A stretch of DNA of 36,118 bases from Psychromonas ossibalaenae ATCC BAA-1528 (GTDB taxonomy: Bacteria; Pseudomonadota; Gammaproteobacteria; Enterobacterales; Psychromonadaceae): NCBI RefSeq assembly GCF_000381745.1, contig NZ_KB907021.1:1-36118 (forward strand), in the 5' to 3' direction. Made by a program: the position numbers and the translations under genes. Of the stretch, positions 26,166-34,704 are shown piece by piece. Each line of letters begins with the position of its first letter. Within the stretch, counting starts at the first letter, position 1. The notes below the pieces were generated by a model. It saw only the letters and a list, made by a program, of their open reading frames with translations, was not told the origin of the DNA and made no database searches.

Positions 26166-27773
26166 ATGAAAACAACAGCACTACATCCGGCATTCAAAAT
26201 ATCAACGGCTGCATTAGCAATAACACTGGCAGGCTGTGCATCCGACAGCAAAGTTACAGGAGCTGATAACGTACTGGAAAAAACATCCACCCCCAAAGCG
26301 CTTGTTCTGACAGCAGAGCCTGTAACACCTAGCGGCAAATGGGATCTGCTTTGGAGTGATGAGTTTGACGGCAGTGAAATTGACAAAACGAAATGGGAGC
26401 GTGTAAAAGACTGCTGGGGGGGCGGTAACAATGAACAACAATGTTATACCGGCCGTGAGAGCAATGCATTTGTTAAAGACGGTAAGCTGAATATTGTCGC
26501 CAAAAAAGGAAGCTTTACCGGCCCTGATAATGCGGACGGAAATCCGGGTACCAGAACCCTGCCTTATACATCGGCTAAATTACGTTCAGTGAGAAAAGGT
26601 AACTGGAAATACGGGCGTTTTGAAGTTCGTGCGAAACTGCCTTTTGGTCAGGGAACCTGGCCTGCAATCTGGATGCTGCCGACAGACTGGGTATACGGCG
26701 GCTGGGCGGCGTCTGGTGAAATTGATATTATGGAAGCAGTTAATCTTAAGACACCTTCTACCGAAACAGGAGCGGCTGAAGGCGAGCTTGAATCACGTGT
26801 ATTCGGCAGCCTGCATTACGGTAAACCTTGGCCGGATAATGTATTTACAGGCCAGGCAACGCATCTGCCGGGTAATGTTAATCCAGCCGATGGTTTCCAT
26901 ACCTATACCATCGAATGGGAAGAGGGTGAAATCCGCTGGTATATTGATAATGTTCATTTTGCGACGCAGAAACAAGACGGCTGGTACAGTCAGCATATGG
27001 AAGACGGCATTTTTGTCAGCGGCGGCGAGAATGCCCCCTTCAATCAGAAATTCCATATGCTGTTAAACCTTGCAGTCGGCGGCAACTGGGCCGCCAACGC
27101 AAATAATGGCGGTATCGATTCATCTGTATTCCCGCAAACATTAGCCATTGACTACGTACGTGTTTATCGATGCTCTGCAGACCGATGGAAAGGTAAAGGC
27201 TGTGCAAGTTTATCGGATCAGGCAAAATTAGTTGAAGGGTCGCCTGAGCCTGAAATCCTGATCGGTGACGGTAACTTCGGCAAAGGCCCAGTTTTTGATG
27301 TTTATAAGGATGAACTGAGTGTAGGCATGGCTTTTGACGGCTACAACCCAGACAAAGTTGTCACTCAAGAGCAAGTTGAAGAAGCCGGCCGCGGCAAAGT
27401 ATGGAAAATAACTAAAACTGGTGAAGCTGGTAATGTTTATTTACGTGCACCTAAAACCGATCTCAGTCACTGGATGGATAATGGCGAATTAGTCTTCGAT
27501 CTGAATGTTGAAAGCATGGGAGGTGATACTGAACTGCTGGTGAAAATGGACAGCGGCTGGCCTAAAGCGAGTGACATTACCGTCACACAGCCTGCCGTCG
27601 GAACATGGGGCGAAGTACGCATCAAAGTGGCTGATTTAATTGCCGGTGGAAACCGATTCTCAGGTGGAAACCAAGCAGACATCAAAGCGATCAGCAATGT
27701 GCTGGTTATTGAACCTTTAGGTGTGATGACCTTAAAAGTTGATAATATTCGTTTTGAATACGCGCCTAAGTAA
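26166..27773 (+). CDS. GH16 beta-1,3-glucanase lipoprotein with C-terminal sugar-binding-like domain
   Basis: The 535-residue protein has a lipobox (LAITLAGC, Cys24), a short spacer, a GH16 domain (about 58-340) and a C-terminal beta-sandwich (about 365-535). Catalytic residues are E185, D187 and E190 in GEIDIMEAV; GQGTWPAIWMLP, LLWSDEFDGSEID and AIDYVRVYRC are typical of bacterial laminarinases. The C-terminal part (VWKITKTGEAGNVYLRAP and following, ending LKVDNIRFEYAPK) resembles the galactose-binding-like domains attached to marine exo-glucanases. It is anchored by lipid, so it probably works at the outer membrane. AAGGA precedes the ATG. It is repressed through sites 6 and 7, and its damaged duplicate lies downstream. 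Confidence 0.94.
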   Translation: MKTTALHPAFKISTAALAITLAGCASDSKVTGADNVLEKTSTPKALVLTAEPVTPSGKWDLLWSDEFDGSEIDKTKWERVKDCWGGGNNEQQCYTGRESNAFVKDGKLNIVAKKGSFTGPDNADGNPGTRTLPYTSAKLRSVRKGNWKYGRFEVRAKLPFGQGTWPAIWMLPTDWVYGGWAASGEIDIMEAVNLKTPSTETGAAEGELESRVFGSLHYGKPWPDNVFTGQATHLPGNVNPADGFHTYTIEWEEGEIRWYIDNVHFATQKQDGWYSQHMEDGIFVSGGENAPFNQKFHMLLNLAVGGNWAANANNGGIDSSVFPQTLAIDYVRVYRCSADRWKGKGCASLSDQAKLVEGSPEPEILIGDGNFGKGPVFDVYKDELSVGMAFDGYNPDKVVTQEQVEEAGRGKVWKITKTGEAGNVYLRAPKTDLSHWMDNGELVFDLNVESMGGDTELLVKMDSGWPKASDITVTQPAVGTWGEVRIKVADLIAGGNRFSGGNQADIKAISNVLVIEPLGVMTLKVDNIRFEYAPK

Positions 27774-27802
27774 GCATTAGTTTTTCTACAATAAACAGAT
27801 AT

Positions 27803-27842
27803 TAATGCGGCTGCATTCAGCAATGAATCAGCCGCATTAATA
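27803..27842 (+). terminator. Long hairpin after the GH16 gene
   Basis: TTAATGCGGCTG and CAGCCGCATTAA pair over 12 bp, with an inner ATTCA/TGAAT stem and a GCAA loop. A T-run is missing, so it may be a weak terminator or a 3' end stabiliser. Confidence 0.6.
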
Positions 27843-27902
27843 TAAAATTCGAGCGGCTAGCTAACTCAGACGCTCTCATCAATTTCAACCGGAGTCATAG
27901 TA

Positions 27903-28534
27903 ATGCCTGCCGATCAAAGCAGTTATTTAACGACTGCATCAAAAAAAATCGTTCCAGCCTCGTCCGCAACACGAATTAAAGCTAGCAGGACAAAAAATCA
28001 GTCTATACATTTTTTAATTGTCTGCCTTTCTACATCCGCCGTAAGCTGGTTTTTATATTGTTTAGGATTTAATATTGTCATCGAAATCGCAGCTGCTGCA
28101 TTAGTAACAACATTGGCAGGCTTTACCTCAGACAGTAAAGATTCAACAACTGATAAGGCGCTTGATAAAAAACCTCCTGCTAAAGCACTTATACCGACCG
28201 TTGAGGCGCTAACGCTTAGTGAATCATGGGATTTGCTTTGGAGTGATGAGTTTGACTGCTGCGAAATTAACAAAAAAAAATGCGAGCATATAGAAGACTG
28301 CTGGCTCAACGGCAATATTGAACAGCAATATTATAACCGTCAAAACAATCATACATTTTAAGAATATTAAAAATTCATTGTGGAAATGAACAGCCCCTTA
28401 AATAGAGTGATATTACCGCTATACAGCCGACTGCAGCCAGACACCAAGCCGTTAACAATGTACTGATTATTAAACCTTTAGATGTAATGACCAGAAAAGC
28501 TGCTAACATCCGTTCTGAATATGCATCTAAATAA
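27903..28534 (+). pseudogene. Decayed duplicate of the GH16 lipoprotein gene with internal deletions
   Basis: An open frame runs from ATG 27903 to 28361 (152 codons; CGGAG 8 nt before the ATG). From about 28085 it matches the intact GH16 start: AAALVTTLAG against AALAITLAG, then SWDLLWSDEFD (identical WDLLWSDEFD) and EDCWLNGNIEQQYYN against KDCWGGGNNEQQCYT. The lipobox Cys has become Phe and the frame stops before the catalytic part. After 28378 the DNA resumes similarity to the 3' end of the intact gene (MDSGWPK region, then the last 30 codons), finishing at TAA 28532-28534. About 1 kb including the catalytic residues is missing. The first 60 codons, with a membrane-like stretch, have no counterpart in the intact copy. 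Confidence 0.88.
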
Positions 28535-28556
28535 GCACTGCTTTTGACCTAAATGC

Positions 28557-28590
28557 AATGTGGTTGATTCAGCTGAAAATCAACCACATT
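28557..28590. terminator. Convergent hairpin between the GH16 remnant and the GH17 operon
   Basis: AATGTGGTTGATT and AATCAACCACATT form a perfect 13-bp stem with an 8-nt loop. Its position after the stop corresponds to the hairpin after the intact GH16 gene. It lies 22 nt from the end of the minus-strand GH17 gene; T-runs are poor in both directions. Confidence 0.55.
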
Positions 28591-28611
28591 ATTACAATAA
28601 GCCCGGCAGTT

Positions 28612-29562
28612 TTATGCCCTGTCTTTTATATACAGTTCCTGCATGACTAGTTTGGGAGTACGATCAACATGGAACAGTCCCCAGAATTTTTCCGGCTCAA
28701 GTGGATGAGAATCACCTTTCCAGGGCTCATCAAACGCTTCAAAGACAAAGGTCAGAATCTTCTCCTTAGCGGTCCACTCAAGTAACTGTTCATAATAAGC
28801 AGCCTGCAGCTCCTCGGAAGCATTCCATGCTTCTATCCCCCGTCCGTTAGAGGCAGTTGTCCAGCCAGCCTCGGTAATAACAACCGGCTTGCCCGGATAA
28901 CGATCCGCGACCGAGTAATAATTCTGTTTAGTGTATTCAAGCGCATCATCCATGGTTTTAAATTCCCATGCCGGATAGGTATGCACCGAAAGAAAATCTA
29001 ACTCGGCGACCAGATCCTGGAGCTTGTTTGTCCAGGGAACATAGTTTTCGCAAAAAGTAACCGGGTGTTTAAGCGCACTTTTGATTCTACGTACATAGCC
29101 GATCAGGTTTTCTACCGGCACCATATGGTCCGTCCAGTCGACACTGGCCTCGTTACCTACCGAAACAGAAAAGACAATCTCAGGATATTTTTCCACCAAA
29201 GCGATCAACCGGTCGATTTCATCACTGTTATGGCGGCGGTTTTCATTGAGTTTTTCCTCACTGAACCATGCTCCCCATGGACACTGCGGGTTGCTCATCT
29301 CAGCAGCCATATCCACACCGAGCATCAGCTTAAAATCCAAGGCTTCGTCACGGATCACCTGCAGAACCGTTTGCGCATGTATACCACAGTCGTACAAGCG
29401 AAGAAATTTCCAGTTGTCCGCTAAAATAAGCAGATCTTCTTTTATCTCTTCATAACTTGGATAAATACCTAAACAGGGATTCTGACCTTCACGATAACCG
29501 GAATAACATACGGCATTTCCATGCAGCCATTGCATCTCATTATTACTCTTTATTAACTCCAT
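28612..29562 (-). CDS. GH17 enzyme without signal peptide (second of pair)
   Basis: The 316-residue protein is a bare GH17 barrel. The acid/base is E138 in VSVGNEASVDW, the nucleophile E231 in VVITEAGWT; SVHTYPAW and FVFEAFDEPWKGD are conserved with the secreted GH17. There is no signal peptide or membrane segment, so it should be cytoplasmic, acting on imported beta-1,3-gluco-oligosaccharides by hydrolysis or transfer. Its start lies one base after the stop of the other GH17 gene (TAACATG), so the two are an operon and probably coupled. No GCGCTT operator lies before the pair. Confidence 0.9.
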   Translation of the reverse strand: MELIKSNNEMQWLHGNAVCYSGYREGQNPCLGIYPSYEEIKEDLLILADNWKFLRLYDCGIHAQTVLQVIRDEALDFKLMLGVDMAAEMSNPQCPWGAWFSEEKLNENRRHNSDEIDRLIALVEKYPEIVFSVSVGNEASVDWTDHMVPVENLIGYVRRIKSALKHPVTFCENYVPWTNKLQDLVAELDFLSVHTYPAWEFKTMDDALEYTKQNYYSVADRYPGKPVVITEAGWTTASNGRGIEAWNASEELQAAYYEQLLEWTAKEKILTFVFEAFDEPWKGDSHPLEPEKFWGLFHVDRTPKLVMQELYIKDRA

Positions 29563-29563
29563 G

Positions 29564-30481
29564 TTATGCGCTCGCTTCCATCTGTTCTAAATCGTCAATA
29601 TATTTGAATTTACCGTCTTTATCCCAAAGCCCCCAATAGGCGCCGACATCACCTTCTGCTTCCACTTTCCAAGTTTCATCAAAAGAAGAAAAATAAAAGA
29701 CTTCTATCCCCTCTTCCTCGGCCCATAAGTAAGTATCAATAAAATATTTCACTGCTTTTTCATTAGAAGGTATCGCGCCCCCTTCTGTTGTGCCGACATT
29801 CGGCCAGCCGGTTTCAGTGATAATGACTTTCTTGCCGCCGCCGGAACGAACAGCACGGCGATACATATCTTTCATATACAGCAGGGAGTATTCCGCAGGA
29901 CAGCCTTCCCAGAACGGGTAGCAGTTAGCCAGAATCACGTCACAGACCTCGGTGACACGAGGGTGATCTTCAAATTCGTAATAGGCATCAACATAACCGA
30001 CTTCAATGTCAGGCAGCGCCTGTTTGGCACGCTTGATGTAGTCAATCAGCTGCTCTTCAGTCAGATCTCCGCGAAGTAGTACTTCATTACCTACGGCTAG
30101 AATAGTGACATGACCCGCTTCTGCTATTTCGACAGCATTGGCCAGCTCTTTTTCGTTTTTCTCTAAATCACCACCTAACCAGACACCAACCATGGTTTTA
30201 AGTCCGTTCTGCCGCGCTATTTCTGGGATCTGTTCATTACCTTCGGTACAGGAAAATGAACGTACCCAGTTGACATTTGACTGGATAATTTTTAATCGTT
30301 CCCGGATCTGTGCTGCACCAATTTGTGTACCTGGTCCCTGCCCTTCTATATAAGGACTAAATGAGATGCCATGAATCTTGTCTGCAACAATCTTTGCAGC
30401 AATTATCCCCAACTCCTTATCAGATAAATTTGAAAAATTAATTCCAGCTAATGACATATGTTTATTATATTTACTCGACAT
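29564..30481 (-). CDS. GH17 enzyme without signal peptide (first of pair)
   Basis: The 305-residue protein has a GH17 fold with AGINFSN near the start, GISFSPYIEGQGPG, the acid/base E133 in ILAVGNEVLLRG, ANCYPFWEG and the nucleophile E223 in VIITETGWPN. It lacks a signal peptide. The sequence GISFSPY...TQIGAAQIRERLKII is closer to the GH17 group of proteobacterial glucan-active transferases than to the lipoprotein GH17 in this window (inference). AGGGAGAG lies 7 nt before the ATG. It leads a two-gene operon with the second GH17, downstream of the MCP gene on the same strand. Confidence 0.9.
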   Translation of the reverse strand: MSSKYNKHMSLAGINFSNLSDKELGIIAAKIVADKIHGISFSPYIEGQGPGTQIGAAQIRERLKIIQSNVNWVRSFSCTEGNEQIPEIARQNGLKTMVGVWLGGDLEKNEKELANAVEIAEAGHVTILAVGNEVLLRGDLTEEQLIDYIKRAKQALPDIEVGYVDAYYEFEDHPRVTEVCDVILANCYPFWEGCPAEYSLLYMKDMYRRAVRSGGGKKVIITETGWPNVGTTEGGAIPSNEKAVKYFIDTYLWAEEEGIEVFYFSSFDETWKVEAEGDVGAYWGLWDKDGKFKYIDDLEQMEASA

Positions 30482-30705
30482 TCGACTCTCCCTGTTAACT
30501 GCTGTTTTACTAATTATTTATATATCCATTACCAATCAAATTGCATTTATCAGTCACTAGCTCAGACACCAAGACAAGGCACAGTTTAAAGACTTCGTAG
30601 ATTCTATAAACAGCGACTTTTAACGACACGCCCAACAAAGCTGGCAATTAAAACACACAAGAAGAAAGTAACCACTCACACCCAATTAATATTTAATGAA
30701 TCAAA

Positions 30706-32727
30706 CTAGACGTTAAATCGATGAACTAGTTCATTCTGCTGATGTGCCAGTTCATCTAACTTGCAGCTTACCTTGGCCACCAGCTCCATTGATGAATTGT
30801 TGTCGTCTGCTATCTGACTAATATCTTCCAGGCTGCGTGCAATAGAGTTGGTTGTTGAGCTTTGCTCTTCCGCAGCATGCGCTATGTGGTAACTCATTTT
30901 ACTAATCGCGATAATATTCGCCTGAATTTCCTCCATCGCGCTATTAGCATCGGATGTCTGCGTTAAACTTTTATTCATTTCAGTAACACAGGCCTGCATT
31001 ACTGTTGATGCTTGACCGGATTTCTGCTGTAGATTTTGAATCATATCTTCAATTTCAGCCGTCGAACTAGTGGTGCGTTCCGCCAGCACTCGAACTTCAT
31101 CAGCAACAACCGCAAAACCGCGTCCCTGTTCTCCGGCACGCGCCGCTTCAATAGCAGCATTCAGTGCTAGTAAATTAGTTTGAGCTGCAATGTGGCGGAT
31201 AACGTCCAGAATAGAGCCGATATTACTGCTCATCTCCTGAACTGTTGAAACCACTTTGACAGATTCATCAAGGTTTTCTGACAACAGGTGAATAGTCGAG
31301 ATATTGTCACTCATCACTGCGCGCCCTGTCTGAGCGGCAAGTTCAACGTCACGTACTTTATCCATGGAACTCTGTGCACTAGCAGCAACATCTTTAACGG
31401 AATGCTCCATTTCCGTCATCGCCGTTGCAACCGATGCAGTTTGATTCCGCTGCTCATTCAAGCGTGCTTTGGACTGAGTCATAGTAGATTGATTCTGGGC
31501 TGATACTTCCGCTAAATTGCCTGACGTTAAGCTTAATTTTCGCAGGATATCCTGCAGATTGGACGCCAGCGTATTGATATGAGTGCTGAGTTGATTAAAT
31601 TCAATGAACGTATTACCACTTACTCTTTTGGTCATGTCTCCATCCGTTAACGCTTCAAGCGCCTTGAGGATTGAGACCAAAGGCTTACGCACATTTTGTG
31701 CCAGTAACCAGGCAAGGAACAGCAGGAATACGGTTACACTTCCGCCCATTAAAACAGCTTTAGTATAACCATCCGTATAGATCTGATTTGCATTATCAAT
31801 GGCACTGTTCATCAGCTGATCTGCTTCAGCACGAAAAGCGGCAAGGATAGTCATCGCCTGATCAACTTCGGCGGCAAGAACAGCGATGTTCGCATACAAG
31901 AGATTACGCGCTTTAATAAATATATGGTGCTGATCCAGTACGCCGCCTTTTTTACCCGCATCCTGAAAAAACTGCCTGGTTGAATTCTCAAACTCGTCTT
32001 TAAAACCAGGCATCTGCGTGACAATGGCTTGATAAGCAAACTTGAGGCGCGTTACACTGCGTTTATTTACTTTCATCGCCTTACTGATTTTACTGATATC
32101 GTCACTAGACAAAGCATCTGATGTAATTGTTTCTATTGACTTCAGCTTCTCAAAATAACCTTTCGCCAATAATTTAACCGTATCCGTCCCCTTTTCGTTG
32201 ATATACTCGATCATGCCTAAGCGTAAATCTGTTTGCAGTTTCTGGAAACGGCGCGCGGTTTTCTGTCGTTCCTGCTGCGCATTCAACTGGGTTTTATAAT
32301 TATCCATCGCTTTATTCACTTCAGAGAAGTAACGTTTTTCGATAGCAAGCAGTTCACTTAATTGACTATTCAGTGCAGGGTTATCAGCTGAAATCTTAGC
32401 TAATTTATTAAGAGCATCATTAGCATCTTGCTGCGCAGCGCTAAACTTGTCTTCATAACTCTGCATACGCAGTGGATCTTGACTGGTTAAAAAATCTTTG
32501 AATATTTTATCTGCAATTAACAATTTAACACTGGTTTGATTAGCAAAAGTAACCAGAGGTAAAGCGTCCGTATTGACTGATTCAAGCTGCTTATGAATAC
32601 GGCTTGTACCGTTCAGCATTAAAGCAACAGTCGCAACAAACAGCAGCACCATCACTGAGAATCCGGCATACATACGTTTTATTACCGAAGTTTGTCTATT
32701 TTTTTTTATCATATTCCTAATTTCCAT
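30706..32727 (-). CDS. Methyl-accepting chemotaxis protein
   Basis: The 673-residue receptor has a membrane segment at about 19-39, a large helical periplasmic sensor (40-322), a second membrane segment at about 324-344, a HAMP domain (345-398) and a cytoplasmic signalling coiled coil. The hairpin tip at about 511-550 ([20 protein letters not shown], then [20 protein letters not shown]) is intact and interacts with CheA/CheW. The long helical sensor is of the HBM/TarH-like four-helix kind. The start is uncertain: ATG 32727 has no ribosome site, while the ATG five codons later has AGGA close by. Sitting between the LamB porin and the GH17 pair, it may sense glucan oligosaccharides; this is inference. 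Confidence 0.92.
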   Translation of the reverse strand: MEIRNMIKKNRQTSVIKRMYAGFSVMVLLFVATVALMLNGTSRIHKQLESVNTDALPLVTFANQTSVKLLIADKIFKDFLTSQDPLRMQSYEDKFSAAQQDANDALNKLAKISADNPALNSQLSELLAIEKRYFSEVNKAMDNYKTQLNAQQERQKTARRFQKLQTDLRLGMIEYINEKGTDTVKLLAKGYFEKLKSIETITSDALSSDDISKISKAMKVNKRSVTRLKFAYQAIVTQMPGFKDEFENSTRQFFQDAGKKGGVLDQHHIFIKARNLLYANIAVLAAEVDQAMTILAAFRAEADQLMNSAIDNANQIYTDGYTKAVLMGGSVTVFLLFLAWLLAQNVRKPLVSILKALEALTDGDMTKRVSGNTFIEFNQLSTHINTLASNLQDILRKLSLTSGNLAEVSAQNQSTMTQSKARLNEQRNQTASVATAMTEMEHSVKDVAASAQSSMDKVRDVELAAQTGRAVMSDNISTIHLLSENLDESVKVVSTVQEMSSNIGSILDVIRHIAAQTNLLALNAAIEAARAGEQGRGFAVVADEVRVLAERTTSSTAEIEDMIQNLQQKSGQASTVMQACVTEMNKSLTQTSDANSAMEEIQANIIAISKMSYHIAHAAEEQSSTTNSIARSLEDISQIADDNNSSMELVAKVSCKLDELAHQQNELVHRFNV

Positions 32728-32854
32728 TCAGGGAGAAGACTGTCTTTATAACCAAACCACCTGAATAGACATTCAAATATACAAGTCGTTTGGGTATAGA
32801 GAGGGTCATAGCGATCTGCAGACCAGGAGGAAGCCCTCTTTCCTGCTGTATAAT

Positions 32855-32893
32855 AAAACCAAAAGGGCCGTCATTCTGAGAATGACAGCCCTT
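32855..32893 (-). terminator. Intrinsic terminator of the LamB-type porin gene
   Basis: On the minus strand AAGGGC-GTCATTC, loop TCA, GAATGAC-GCCCTT (one T/G wobble) followed by TTGGTTTTATT; it starts 23 nt after the stop. Confidence 0.85.
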
Positions 32894-32916
32894 GTTAGTT
32901 AAGCGTTATTTAGCGC

Positions 32917-34209
32917 TTACCACCACATGTCAGCTTGTAAACCAACGATGAAATCATCATCACCGGCGTTTGTTGCAGCATGATTCAGGTAAGTACCCAG
33001 TAGACGGATTTCAGGTGCAGGGCCTTGGCCCGTACCGATAATCCAAGTTGGTGCGATGGTTGCTTTAGCGTTATTACCACTGCCTTCCTGGCCATCAGCA
33101 CTTTCCCAATGGCTGTACTGCGTACCGAATTCAGTGGCAATAAAGAAGTTATCAGAGACAGGGAAGGTTGGACGTACCATTGCTGAAGTCCAGTAATTTG
33201 AACTACCGTCATCATTATCATTGTACTGAGCCTGCAGCGCAGGGAACAGATTAATACCGTTTTCTAGGAAGTAGCCCCCCCAAAGTAAGAAACGCGCAGA
33301 CAGGTCATCTTCATCAATATAAGTCATTTGATCAGGGCCAGGTCCGCCGGCAACATATCCGTTGTAGACATTCAGCGTGCCGCCCAGCAGTTGATTAGAG
33401 CCTAAACCTTTACCTGCCTGAACAATCACTTTAGAGAAACCATTTCCTGGAAGACCAAGGAAGCTGTCAAGATGAGCAATACCTGTTACATCATAGCCTG
33501 TTTCAGCATATTCAGTACCGGCTTCATCCCAGTTATCAGCCATCGCTTTAACCTGACCATGCAGTTCGAAACTACCAAAATTTGCACCGACATGGACAGA
33601 ATGCATAATATTATTTGTATTAGTCGACCCCCAAGGATACGGACGGCCGTCAGCATTATTTCTATCACTGGTCATATAAGCGAAATCAAATTTAGTATCA
33701 CCAATCTCATAATCACTCACACCAATACCTAAACCAGACATCTGCGTGTAGAAGAAATCTGTCATAAAGATATAGTTGTCTTTACCGTAATCACGTTTAC
33801 CAGCCCAGAAAGTACCCGTTTCAGTCAGACCGCCAAACTCAACATATGTCTGGCCAAAACCCATACTGTTGCTTGATGAATCGGCATCAACCGAAGAACC
33901 CAGCGCTTTATCAGTACCTGTACCGGCTACTGCAACATGGATGCGGATAGATTTACCATCATCAAATGCCCATTTTTTTACCAGCTCAAAATTCATATCA
34001 TTATCGGCTTCAAGACCCAGACGACCTAGCGTCTCTTTACCGCCCTGCCATGCCGAACGTTTCATGTCATCTTCTACGCTCAAAAGCACACCAGAGCGAA
34101 AATAGCCGTGAAATTCTATACCGTCGGTTGTATCTGCATGAGCAGCACTAGTAACTGATAAGCCCGATGTTGCAAGAAGACATGCTAGGGTTAATTTTGA
34201 TAGTTTCAT
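32917..34209 (-). CDS. LamB-family (maltoporin-like) outer-membrane porin
   Basis: The 430-residue protein has a signal peptide cleaved after Ala25 (SAAHA/D). The mature start GIEFHGYFRSGVLLS, then GRLGLEADNDMNFELVKKW and FWAGKRDYGKDNYIF follow the maltoporin pattern closely; the chain ends in Trp, after LQADMWW. LamB channels are 18-stranded trimers taking up oligosaccharides along an aromatic slide. In this locus the substrate is more likely laminari-oligosaccharide than maltodextrin. GGAG lies 6 nt before the start, a perfect operator (site 8) 52 nt upstream, and a terminator after. Confidence 0.92.
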   Translation of the reverse strand: MKLSKLTLACLLATSGLSVTSAAHADTTDGIEFHGYFRSGVLLSVEDDMKRSAWQGGKETLGRLGLEADNDMNFELVKKWAFDDGKSIRIHVAVAGTGTDKALGSSVDADSSSNSMGFGQTYVEFGGLTETGTFWAGKRDYGKDNYIFMTDFFYTQMSGLGIGVSDYEIGDTKFDFAYMTSDRNNADGRPYPWGSTNTNNIMHSVHVGANFGSFELHGQVKAMADNWDEAGTEYAETGYDVTGIAHLDSFLGLPGNGFSKVIVQAGKGLGSNQLLGGTLNVYNGYVAGGPGPDQMTYIDEDDLSARFLLWGGYFLENGINLFPALQAQYNDNDDGSSNYWTSAMVRPTFPVSDNFFIATEFGTQYSHWESADGQEGSGNNAKATIAPTWIIGTGQGPAPEIRLLGTYLNHAATNAGDDDFIVGLQADMWW

Positions 34210-34260
34210 TGTAACTCCATAAGTTTATTGCTTTCCGTATATTAATAAATAAAGCACCAA

Positions 34261-34272
34261 GAAAGCGCTTTC
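34261..34272. promoter_or_regulatory. LacI-type operator, site 8 (GAAAGCGCTTTC)
   Basis: A perfect 12-bp palindrome, 52 nt upstream of the LamB-type porin start; identical to site 2. Confidence 0.88.
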
Positions 34273-34400
34273 TTTTATTGTTATAAAAAAAGGCCAAACA
34301 TGATCAGATAATAATCTAAAACAATTAAAAACCAGTCGGCCAATTTCTGAAACAAGTATAAAGATAAAATTAAGGATGAAAAGTGAGCAATGTCACCAAA

Positions 34401-34414
34401 GTAAGCGCTTTCAC
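34401..34414. promoter_or_regulatory. LacI-type operator, site 9 (GTAAGCGCTTTCAC)
   Basis: A near-palindromic copy midway between lamB and lacI; its centre is 140 bp from site 8. Confidence 0.8.
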
Positions 34415-34513
34415 GCGATCTTGATCACACCATCTGAACTCATGGAGAAACTAATACCGTTACCCGATAAAAATACTATAAAACATCCAGAGCTTATAAA
34501 TCAATGCTTCGAG

Positions 34514-34554
34514 TGCCTCGCACATTATATGTTACAGCATATAATGTGCGGGCA
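34514..34554. repeat. Long perfect inverted repeat upstream of lacI
   Basis: CGCACATTATATG and CATATAATGTGCG pair perfectly over 13 bp around a TTACAG loop. The stem extends by TGCC/GGCA past one unpaired T, giving 17 bp in all. There is no following T-run, so it is not a standard terminator. It lies 15 nt before operator site 10. Confidence 0.8.
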
Positions 34555-34569
34555 TCCTCAGAACTTAAC

Positions 34570-34581
34570 GAAAGCGCTTGC
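34570..34581. promoter_or_regulatory. LacI-type operator, site 10 (GAAAGCGCTTGC)
   Basis: One mismatch from the palindrome. It lies 123 nt before the lacI start and suggests autoregulation. Confidence 0.75.
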
Positions 34582-34704
34582 AGTGTCTTAATGAAGCATT
34601 CAAAATTAAAAGATAAATTTTAGTGTCATTAAACTTAGTAAACCATTTTTCTTTATAGAAGTACTCTGTTTAATCCTTTAAGCAAATATTATCAGGAGAG
34701 TAAG

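Larger units (their letters stand above)
34210..34704. promoter_or_regulatory. Divergent lamB-lacI control region
   Basis: These 495 bases contain operator sites 8, 9 and 10 and a long inverted repeat at 34514-34554. The 71-codon open frame within it lacks a ribosome site. The region probably combines repression of lamB with autoregulation of lacI. Confidence 0.7.

Noticed and set aside
34376-34591. 71-codon open frame between lamB and lacI
   Set aside because: The ATG directly follows AAGG with no spacing, the frame overlaps two operators and the inverted repeat, and the peptide has no recognisable features.
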